Shown here one piece after another: positions 56,051-64,000 of a stretch of DNA of 64,000 nt. The notes under the pieces are model-generated. The model was given only the letters and a program-made list of their open reading frames with translations, did not search any database and was not told where the DNA came from. The translations under genes and the position numbers were made by a program. The stretch comes from Ixodes scapularis (Eukaryota; Arthropoda; Arachnida; Ixodida; Ixodidae), in NCBI RefSeq assembly GCF_016920785.2, contig NW_024609837.1, positions 48,362,745 to 48,426,744 of the forward strand, written 5' to 3'. Position 1 is the stretch's first letter. Every line of letters starts with the position of its first letter.

Positions 56051-57689
56051 CGCTTGTCCTCCAAGAAACGCCAAAGGCGACGGTGCACAATGCCCGCATC
56101 TCGATCGGCCCTTGGAAACAAACAGCGGCGCGGCACTGAAATGAGTGACCCTTGCAAGCGAATGGCTGTGAAGCAATCGCACGTGGTATTTGTCGGGCGC
56201 GTTTCCCCAACAATGGTTGGCGGTACTTGAAATTGCGATTTTTATCGAGGAAATTTTGTCTTCTTTTTTTGTCTGTGTTTATTAGGCGCTGTTGGTACTT
56301 GTATGAACTCTCACTGAGTCGCCCAAGCTTTTATTTCTTCGTTTAGTTGTGTCGTCGAGGGTATTTGTAGAGAATATGATCTTTCTTTTTTCTGCAGGCC
56401 TGTAACATCGCTTTTTTGAACAAGCCGTTCAGTCAGAACTAAAAGAAAGAACTTATCTAATACCTTAGTGAGTCATAATTCAAATAAACACTATATTTAA
56501 AGTTTTATTCAAAATTATGTCGACAAAAAACAAATTTGTTTTTCTTTAGTCAACTTTTGTTTGCCTCAGCATATCCAAGCTATAACTAAAAATATTATTT
56601 CAAACGCTAAAATCAACTAGAACGTTTAAGGTGATATTAACAATGTCATCTGCTATTGTTTAATAAATATAGTGAAGCTACGTTTATCTTCAGTACCGTT
56701 CCTCGTGTCAAAGAGTGTTTAAAAGGATCGCGAAATATTTTTTTGAACTTCTGAGCTAGATATTTATTTAGAATGCTCGTTCTTCATCGCGTAACCCACG
56801 TCCATTTGTTTCATCGCCCGGATTCGTTTACAAGTGTAAAAAAAGTTTTAGGTTTCCCACAAAACTTCTTTATCGGTTCCACGAATAGGTCATAATCCGG
56901 TACCGGTAACGAATCTTCGTTTTTTGTGCAAGATGGCGATATAAACCGGACTCTACGAGCGAGGCAAGTGCGTCAGATATCGCTCCAACAGCAGCGCCAT
57001 AATGTCTTCACGCACGCAAGTGAACGGGTGACATCTGACGTCAACAATTATCCTTATATAATTGTAAGATGGTCGACCTCATTGACCTCAAGCCGCTCTA
57101 CCGTCATCCAATGCAACACAATGGGCTTTTAGGGTCCCAGCCGTGCGCTGCCCCTTTATGTCGTTTGTGCTAGCGTATGTGGTGCTACAAGAGAACCTTT
57201 GTGAGGGAAGTGTTTGTAAATTGGATCGGTCAAGGGGCGTCCCGTTGTGATCGTCAAAGAACAGGCTGAACATATCTTCTCGCTTTGACCGGAAAAATGC
57301 CAATCCGCTGGCAGAAAAGAGACCAAAACGCTAGAAGTATAAGAGAAACAAATCGTGTTTGCATACTCGATTATCGGGATGTCACGTTACTACCGAGGAA
57401 GACAGTGGTAAAGGAAAATCGATGAAAGACTTACGAACACCGGTCGTGTAAAATACCGAGATATTTGCGTCCTATGGGGTGGGTGTGGTTGACCTGCAAA
57501 AACAAACGGCTCGAAAACGAGCGTGCTGATATCCGAGAGGTCACGCACGCCTCCCTCCTTTCTACTGATTTCGCCAAGTTCCGGTTTCAAATCCTATTGG
57601 GGTTATGCTTCGAGAAACCCAGGGGCAGGTGAAGGCGAGTGCGCGCGGTGACGTTAAAACCCCAAGCTCCGGTTTGAATGAATGGTGGG
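56051..57689. other. Non-coding interval
   Basis: Only short frames; no gene, tRNA or repeat is recognised. Confidence 0.4.
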
Positions 57690-57693
57690 TAGA

Positions 57694-57828
57694 ACTAAAG
57701 CTGGCTGCCCTTGTGTCCACGCCACTCGTCGAACGCTTTAGAACGCGGAAGACCGGCGTCTAGCGTCTGGCTTTCGCATTCAAGCGCGTTCGACGAGTGC
57801 AGTGGAGACAAGGTTGCCAGCTCTAGGT
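57694..57828. repeat. Inverted repeat, ~43-bp arms
   Basis: Left arm ACTAAAGCTGGCTGCCC...CTCGTCGAACGC and right arm GCGTTCGACGAGTGC...CCAGCTCTAGGT are inverted, with about 50 bp between. It is probably a small MITE. Confidence 0.65.
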
Positions 57829-57922
57829 CAACCCGCTAATGCCTCCAATCAGAGCTCGGGGTTCTCACGTCCCCTCTTGTTTCCTCCTCTCTCTAATTAT
57901 TGGCGCATAACCATAAAATAAA

Positions 57923-58740
57923 TTATATGAATAGGACTTGATCTATGGTTGCTCTGTAGAGAAATTCAGATGCGCGACAATCGATGTCCGATTTCGAGGC
58001 AGTGGGGAGCCCGAGACGAACAATTGGGAATCTTGAGGTCCATCTAGCGTCGGTATCTTGTGCACGCAGTGAAAACTCGATTGATCGATGAAATAGTTCC
58101 ACAAGTCTATTGAATATGGGGTGATGTGAGGCTGTACGAAGTCTTGAAGAGTCCGGTATAGCCATAAGTTATAGGAATAGAGCAGACTCAAAATAACGAC
58201 TAGGATCTTTAATAAGGCATTTAGGTACGCCAAATAGGGATATCGAACCCTTCATGAGAACTTGGGCGACTTCTGTCTCTGCACGAATATCCTCGATCGG
58301 GATTGCTTCGACCCAACGCCAAGTCTGTTAATGCAGGGAGGCAAGTAGTCACAACCGTGTGATGTTGCTGATGGCCGGATGAAATCCAGGTGGGTGCGAT
58401 GAAGTCGGAGATCAGGTGTGATACAGGAGGAAAAGGCGAAGGTGTATGTTGAGCGACCTTGGAGCATTGGTCCTGGAGGCAAGCACGTGGTTCCTCCCTG
58501 ACGTCGCATACTTGACCCGATAAATCTATGAGGTATTAGTCGTTGTGTTTCGCATATCCTGTCCGTTGTACAGCTAGTAAACAAATAATCGATTGCAAGT
58601 TACGGAGGACAATCCCTGACGCTCAACATAGGGCTCCACAGAACATTTCTATAAATCTTTCTAGTTGCGGTTGTTTGATGCCCCATCGCGACAGCGGATA
58701 TTCTTCGACGCCTCAAATTTCTCGTCATAATCACAGCAAA
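57923..58740 (-). pseudogene. Ty3/gypsy integrase fragment
   Basis: Reading the - strand from about 58740, a KIYRNVLWSPM-like segment matches the region just before the integrase zinc knuckle. THLDFI carries the first catalytic Asp region. HGCDYLPPCINR parallels the usual FxYLLTCIDRFTR block. Near 58130, SRLRTASHHPIFNRLVELFH matches the SYHPQSNGxVERFHRSL block with the catalytic Glu. RWTSRFPIVRLGLPTA matches the following helix. The DR/K middle Asp region is eroded and several frameshifts and stops occur, so it is inactive. Confidence 0.75.
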
Positions 58741-59029
58741 TGTCATTAGGAGTAGAATGTTACTTCGGGACGAATATCGTCGGAGAAAAACAAGCAGAAG
58801 CCTGAGCTCGTGTGTTTTGTTTTGCACTATAATATCTGTCTTGAAAGAAACACTAAAGCGATTTTCCTCGCTTCGTTCTCAAAACTCAATATATGAAATT
58901 CAAGCGTCCTAAAAAACACGGAAATTGCGGCTATGTATCGCCTATTCGAATAGTGAAAAAGTGATAAAACAACAGCGACACTCAACGCTGTCACAAAACG
59001 ATAGACGGCGCTACCGAACATTGCGGAAT

Positions 59030-59175
59030 GTGGTCGAACCGCGGTCGGCACTTGCCAGCCACTCTCAAGGGATGGGTTCCCCGCGTAAACGAGAGAGAGT
59101 GGGCGGCCGCTCGTCCACGCTGGAGCCCATACCTCGCGAGTGGCTGACAAGTGCCGTCCGTCCTTCGACAACAAT
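59030..59175. repeat. Inverted repeat, ~45-bp arms, probably in a larger MITE (58842-59363)
   Basis: CGGCACTTGCCAGCCACTCT (left) pairs with AGTGGCTGACAAGTGCCG (right). Outer ends TTGAAAGAAACACTAAAG and, inverted, TTAAAGGGGCACCAACG are weakly similar, suggesting a 0.5-kb element. Confidence 0.55.
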
Positions 59176-59363
59176 CATCAAGGTTCTGTGGTGACATCTG
59201 TCGTCCTGCGACAACGGTAAGTGTCGCAATCTTTGATGCCTTTTTAATATGAAAATCGGCGGGGTATGAGTGTAATGTCCAAATTTTAAGGATGCTTAGC
59301 GCTCGTAGATTTATTGACGATAATAAAACGAGGATGTCAGAATGCACGTTGGTGCCCCTTTAA

Positions 59364-59827
59364 GCACGCTAGAAGTTCTTTTTAAATATATGAGCGAACC
59401 AGTCATCTGCATCTGCAGCAAATAACGTTAAAAAAGTTTCTATAGCAATTGTGGGCTCCTTAAAGCCTCGAACGGTGAACTTCACGAAGTATCTGGCAAA
59501 CAACCAACAAATGTCGCCCGGCTGCAATTTGGCTGCGTGTCCGGTGCGACAGCAGTTAATCTGACAACACGCGCTAAATGAACGCCGCGGGTCAAAATCT
59601 GCGGCTTCCGTTCGGAGCTTATTCGCTGTACGCAGATCGGTCGGATCGCTTCGTTTACACTTGCATCTTAGGACGCAAATAGCGATCTAGAATACAAGAG
59701 GAGTGTTTCGCAGCTTTCGCCTTATTTGGTCATTTGACTTTAAAGCACGGCGTTATTTTGTTTATAAGGAATATTGCACGCGCTTTACTCCTCTCTAAAA
59801 TGAGTTAACTGCGTCTGTCCCATTTTA
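59364..59827. other. Non-coding interval
   Basis: No recognised feature. Confidence 0.4.
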
Positions 59828-60266
59828 GAGCGCAGCTCTTAGGCGCCCGTTGCCGTGTTTGTTGAGCGGCGTCACCAGCAGCGTCGGCGTCGCCGTCCCA
59901 GAATGCAACGCGCGCGGTTACGCCGTCGGCGTCGCCGTCGTCGTCGCCTTCGGCGTAACCGCGCTGGTTGCATGATAGAACCCTGCGCTAGATTTAGCGG
60001 AAAACTTTCCTCGCTAAATTTAGCGGAAAAACCTACCCCGGCAAATTTATCGGAAAAATGTTCCCGCTATATTTAGCGGGAAACTTAACCCACTTTATTT
60101 AACTGGAACATTTTCGGTGAATTTCCTGCCAAATTGAGCGGGAAATTTAGCGAAAAGTTTTCGTTAAATGGGAGTTGAGCAGAAGGGGAGGAGGGAAGGG
60201 TACGGATGTGGAGGAGAGGCATACGCTCCCATCCGTACCCTCCCCTCCTCCTCAAGAGCTGCGTTC
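59828..60266. mobile_element. Minisatellite-carrying MITE, copy 5 (complete)
   Basis: Left GAGCGCAGCTCTTAGGCGCC and right AAGAGCTGCGTTC are inverted repeats, each bordered by TA (59826-59827, 60267-60268). Inside are a CG-rich GTCGGCGTCGCCGTC repeat (59880-59965), about six degenerate CTAAATTTAGCGGAAAA units (59990-60150), and a GA/CT-rich block containing a hairpin (60185-60255). Confidence 0.85.
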
Positions 60267-60526
60267 TAATTTTGAGTGATATTATTGCTGGATTTGTTTT
60301 TTATCAGCTCCGGCAATTTACCTTCGAGACTCACGTCGAGACATTTAATCACGTGTTGTTGTTCTACTGTGTGCTGCTCTTCTATTCTGTGTATTGCGAG
60401 AGACTCTGTAAACTCTTTCCTATTATGTTCCCATGACGAACTGATCGTATTTTGGAGCGTTCAGAAACATAAACTCGGTGAGCTAGTCAGCATCGAGCCA
60501 GCTGATATCCATCGATAGTTACTTAC

Positions 60527-60713
60527 AGGTATGGGAACGGCAGGGCGTGTCTCTCGAACGTCCGGCTTCCAGGACGTGCTTCTTGTCTTCCCCTGTGCTT
60601 TGGCTTCGAGCTCGAGGGCCATGAGACGCCGATGCGTTGTCGTAGACAGGAAGCTCGCGTTAGAGTCAGGACAACTAAAGCTCCTCCCTACCCTTTTCAA
60701 CTTGTCAGTGACT
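60527..60713 (-). other. Candidate antisense exon (187 bp)
   Basis: On the - strand, the acceptor-like TTATTTTCGGTTTCTAG is followed by an open GC-richer segment that ends ATACCT|GTAAGT, a consensus donor. The frame reads through entirely (for example HRRLMALELEAKAQGKTRST). I recognise no family. Composition differs from the AT-rich surroundings, but without homology or transcript data it could be chance. Confidence 0.25.
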
Positions 60714-61451
60714 CTAGAAACCGAAAATAAAAGCTTGTTCCTGAAAATAAAATCTACTAAAAAAATGCACACCTGCGACCCCTTAGCTATGATACCACCC
60801 GAAAGAAAACAAATATCAAGTAAAATGTTGGCAGGGAGGCCAATATGTAGCAGGTTTATCAGCAGACTCAACAATTTTAAGTGGTCCAAGAATAATCTGG
60901 GTTGTCTTATACAAACATCATATTGTCGAAACACACCGTATTTTCGGTGCTGTGCGCCGTGAATTGAAATATAGCTAATTAGAAAATTATGAAAGGCGGT
61001 AAGAAGAGTACAATGCCATTTATGTGCCTTCGCACTGAGAAAGTATGATAGACAAACGTTGGCCAAACTTAGAATTGTTTTGTGCTTGCGATTATAATGA
61101 ACAAAAGCATTTTATGCATCATGCGATTTCTTTCTCTAACGAAATACCCAGCATATTATTTCAATATCTCGATTATGGCAATGGAGATCTAACTGGAAGT
61201 GTTTCAGGAAACCTGAAATATCAGATTGCAGAGAAAGGAATAAAATTAAAAAAAAGTATGATATCCAGATATAATCCAGAGAGATTTCCAGTTCCATAAT
61301 CCAGATAGCGAAAAGTTATACTGGGTTTTTCCGTAGGGTCATCATGTATTATGGGATATGGGTCTTATGGGCACATATGTTCGTTTTCAATATGGTATGT
61401 TTGACCTGAAAGAGAGTCCTCACACAGCGTCTCTGCATTTTTTCGTTCTAG
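60714..61451. other. Intron 3' part, no gene seen
   Basis: AT-rich sequence up to the acceptor TTTTTTCGTTCTAG of GPCR exon B. No repeat family is recognised. Confidence 0.45.
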
Positions 61452-61856
61452 GTCAAGACCCTCAAGATGACAGTGGTAGTGTTTGGCGCATTCCTCGTCA
61501 CCAACGTGCCATACATGGTCCAAGAAATGATCCTGGCTTTTGGGAACCCGGGAATCCTGGACCACAACGTGGTGGCGCTATTCGGCGTCATCTCCGCCTC
61601 CAACAGCGCTATCAATCCGTACATCTATCTTTTCTTCCAGCGATCGAAGCGACAGTGTGGAGGATTCTGCAGTGCCCTACTCAAAGACGCCAAGACCTGG
61701 TTTTCATGTCGTCGTCTCAGCAACCTCTGCAATTCGCGGTCGCCGAGCTCTCCTACCACGATGACGTCACTGAACCATAATGGAAACTACGCTATGACCA
61801 GCTTGAACACAGGAACGCAGGTTGAAATCCGGAGTCCAAACAAATTTGATGTGTGA
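61452..61856 (+). CDS. Neuropeptide-type rhodopsin-like GPCR, exon B (residues 261-394 and stop)
   Basis: The exon opens in phase 0 with VKTLKMTVVVFGAF, the basic end of the third intracellular loop and start of TM6 typical of GnRH/vasopressin/CCAP-group receptors. TM6 (262-289) contains P280, but the usual Cys-Trp-x-Pro is Thr-Asn-Val-Pro here. TM7 (296-322) has NSAINPYIY, giving an intact NPxxY (N315-Y319). The C-tail has Cys329, Cys333 and Cys346 (possible palmitoylation) and is Ser/Thr-rich, suited to phosphorylation. The stop is at 61854-61856. Together with exon A this predicts 394 residues, a normal length for the group. The acceptor has a pyrimidine tract. The ligand is unknown. Confidence 0.9.
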   Translation, partial: VKTLKMTVVVFGAFLVTNVPYMVQEMILAFGNPGILDHNVVALFGVISASNSAINPYIYLFFQRSKRQCGGFCSALLKDAKTWFSCRRLSNLCNSRSPSSPTTMTSLNHNGNYAMTSLNTGTQVEIRSPNKFDV

Positions 61857-61878
61857 TCTCTTCTGCTGGGAATATTTG

Positions 61879-61884
61879 AATAAA
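61879..61884 (+). promoter_or_regulatory. Poly(A) signal AATAAA for the GPCR
   Basis: A canonical hexamer lies 23 nt after the stop codon, implying a very short 3' UTR if this is the site used. Other AATAAA hexamers occur further downstream (for example near 62064 and 62175). Confidence 0.55.
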
Positions 61885-61889
61885 TGTAA

Positions 61890-62997
61890 AGTCTCGGAGT
61901 TTTCGGTTTAAGTTTTAATGATAAAACCCTTCCGCTAAGGGTTACAGACGATGAGGTTGCCGACACCTTTGATATATTTATTACAAAATTTACTTTTCGG
62001 CTGGGTTGTTGCTGCAATGTGGGGACCACCACGTCCCCTAGTTGGTCACATATCACAAAACTCAATAAAGCGCAAAGAACAAGTAGTAGGACAAGGAAAA
62101 ATGGTAGACGCTACGCTCAAGTTGCGTCTTAATGCATTAGTAGTGTAAGACAAGGTCAAAGTGAAAAATGCGATAAATAAACAGATAGATTTATATAATT
62201 ATCACTTAAAACGAAGTGTGAAAGAATATTGTTTTCGAAAATTATATATATTAAAAATAACATGAATTAGTCAAGAACCTTTTAATAATTAATCAATAAA
62301 CATTCTTCTATAAAAATTCTAGTATTATAAAAGTGATTAAAGCATCATCTTCTGTTGAATTTATAAGATTTACAAACAATTCGTACTTCAAACATTCTAT
62401 CAAATTAATAATTATACACGATGTTGCGACAGGGTAAGCGCGTCTATAATAATAGTGACACTACTAATACTAAAAACTAATAATTATAATAACAATATTA
62501 TTCTTTACTTTATGTGTTCCAAAACAACCACGCAGGTCTTCACATTGGTGCACACGAGATGATGAAAAGAAGAAAAACATCACGCGCGCAGCATCAAATG
62601 TACAGATTAACTTGGCTACAAATAGTGGGCACACTTCACAGAAAATGTTGTGCAGTTTCAACTCTCAACAAGACTCCAAGTCCCGGCGAAAAAAACTGAG
62701 GAATCCGTGAAAATGTCCAGGCTACAGAAATCGATTCTCTTTAATAAAATTTGCATACAGGACGGTACAGTGGTGAGACTTCAGACAAGGATTCAAAGTT
62801 AATGACAGTAAAATGTCTGATAACGCGACAAGGAACATGAAAATCGATAGAATTCAGAAGTAGGTTAGCATCAATCCTAAAATTTACCACCTAGCTAAAA
62901 AAAAAATTCACGCTCGAATCTGGTATGCGACAAAGACCTTAGTAAAACACTAGTAAGAAATTATGCATCCTCATAATAAAAGCGACGCTGAAAGTGC
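61890..62997. other. AT-rich 3' flank
   Basis: No gene or repeat family is recognised. Confidence 0.45.
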
Positions 62998-64000
62998 ATG
63001 TCATATTCCTTGTCGGAATGGGCGGCAGCAGGGACGTGTGCGGTAGCTGCTCCGCTCCAATTTACGGGCGGCAGCAGTTTCTTCCTTGTGCTGGGCAATG
63101 TAAACGTCGGATTCACTGCAAATGCATCAATGTGTAAGGAAGACTACGAGTACCTCATGGCAGACGGCAAGAGCAGTTACAAGTACCCATCTTGTGCAAA
63201 GCGTCTGGACGAGTCGGGCAACAAGGTCAGTGACGATTCAGCGGCCACTCTACTCGAGGAGACAGATTTGAGTCCAGTTAACGTTACTCCTGGAACGGAC
63301 ACTAACCTTCTCGAGCTGGTGGTCTTGCTTTGCAAGAAAATCGACGACCTTACGAAGGCTGTCAAAACTTTGAAGACAAACAACGAGTCGCTGCGCATCC
63401 ATCTGTCGCGCAACAGTGAATTGCTGCGTAAATCATGCTTGCCGGAGGGACAGCCGGTCGCACCAGCCGTGCCACCGAAACACTACGCTGCTATTTTGAA
63501 GACGCCAGTGCCCTTCGTGAGCCATCATGTCAACTTTGCAGTGAACGACGACAAAAGCGGGGCAACTGAACGACCCCCCTTCCATGGAAACCCATGACGT
63601 GGCTGCTAACTCGCAACACACTCGAGCAGGTCTTGTTGATGACGAGGGATTCACCACGGTTACAAGAAAGAAAAGGCCTCAACCTACCGAGGGCGTGAGT
63701 ACTACTTGCAAGCTGGCCTCCGTACCACGACCACCACGGCGTCGTGCGCTCTTTGTCTCTAGACTGGCACCAAGTACAACGGTTGCGGGCATTTCCGAAG
63801 TTGTAGCCACTGCTTTGAAAGGAAATACTGCCTTGTGTACTAAGCTTGTGTCTAGGGATGAGAGCTACGCTTCTGTCAATGTATCTGTTGATATTAACGA
63901 TTTTGAAATACTCAACCGAGCAGAAATTTGGCCAACAGGATGCATTTTCCGACCCTTTTTCGGAAAGTTAAGAAATATGCCAGGTGATTCCGCGGCCGCC
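62998..64000 (+). pseudogene. LINE ORF1, 5' part (runs off the window)
   Basis: The frame from 62998 contains LQFTGGSSFF, then CKEDYEYLMADGKSSYKYPS and CAKRLDESGNKVS, the degenerate PHD-type Cys region of tick CR1/L2-like ORF1 proteins. A coiled-coil-like segment (LLCKKIDDLTKAVKTLKTNN) follows. The frame stops at 63597, but the neighbouring frame continues with GFTTVTRKKRP and RRRALFVSRLAPST...YASVNVSVDINDFE...WPTGC, the conserved ORF1 C-terminal domain. A frameshift near 63560-63600 therefore breaks it. Some expected Cys residues are replaced, for example Tyr for Cys in KYPSC. ORF1 proteins bind the element's RNA. Confidence 0.75.

Larger units (their letters stand above)
15118..61451 (+). 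other. Predicted 46.3-kb phase-0 intron of the GPCR
   Basis: The donor GTGCGT begins at 15118 and the acceptor TTTTTTCGTTCTAG ends at 61451. Both flanking exons are phase 0, and joining them places the third intracellular loop directly before TM6, a common intron position in this family. The interval is made largely of transposable elements listed separately. Additional cassette exons cannot be excluded. Confidence 0.8.

Noticed and set aside
60461..61066. 201-codon - strand ORF as a complete gene
   Set aside because: Only the 60527-60713 part has splice-like borders and non-AT-rich coding-like composition; the rest is low-complexity and unrecognised.

Overview
The window is arthropod nuclear DNA and most resembles a hard tick (Ixodida); the genus cannot be resolved. 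It is non-coding over most of its length. It is packed with decayed LINEs of CR1/jockey/R1-like types, Penelope-like elements (PLEs) with GIY-YIG domains, tRNA-headed SINEs, Ty3/gypsy pieces, and hAT and Tc1/mariner-type DNA transposons. Spliced coding exons have consensus splice sites. No bacterial-style operons, ribosome binding sites or CRISPR arrays are present.

The only cellular gene I can support with confidence is a rhodopsin-like neuropeptide GPCR on the + strand. Exon A (14338-15117) encodes residues 1-260: the N-terminus with three N-glycosylation sites and TM1-TM5. Exon B (61452-61856) encodes residues 261-394: TM6, TM7 and the tail. Both exons end or begin in phase 0 at AAG|GTGCGT and TTCTAG|GTC. 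The intron between them is 46,334 bp and holds most of the transposons described here. The receptor resembles the vasopressin/GnRH/AKH/CCAP group, but has DRH in place of DRY and Asn at the usual TM6 toggle-Trp position.

Layout. 1-940: end of a Ty3/gypsy pol and its 3' LTR. 1309-1727: SINE. 2470-9125: one LINE reverse transcriptase split by a 5.78-kb terminal-inverted-repeat element (3146-8925) that carries two different tandem arrays. 9240-14337: upstream region with Tc1-type and minisatellite-carrying MITEs. 14338-15117: GPCR exon A. 15118-61451: intron. Inside the intron are two related hAT elements with intact 8-bp target duplications (one filled by a SINE), a PLE RT, and a LINE (26779-32385) interrupted by an LTR (itself interrupted by another LINE) and by a SINE. 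It also holds four inverted pairs of PLE ends (one a perfect 72-bp-arm hairpin) and an 8.2-kb TA-flanked element enclosing a 5.2-kb hAT element with 8-bp target duplications. A gypsy integrase remnant and a fifth minisatellite MITE lie near its 3' end. 61452-61884: GPCR exon B and poly(A) signal. 62998-64000: LINE ORF1 running off the window.

The strongest unusual themes are (1) a family of TA-flanked short elements that share termini (GAGCGCAGCTCTT) but carry different internal minisatellites, (2) large nested elements with hairpin or satellite subterminal arrays, and (3) repeated inverted pairing of PLE ends. All identifications come from reading the sequence and recalling family motifs; no search was run.
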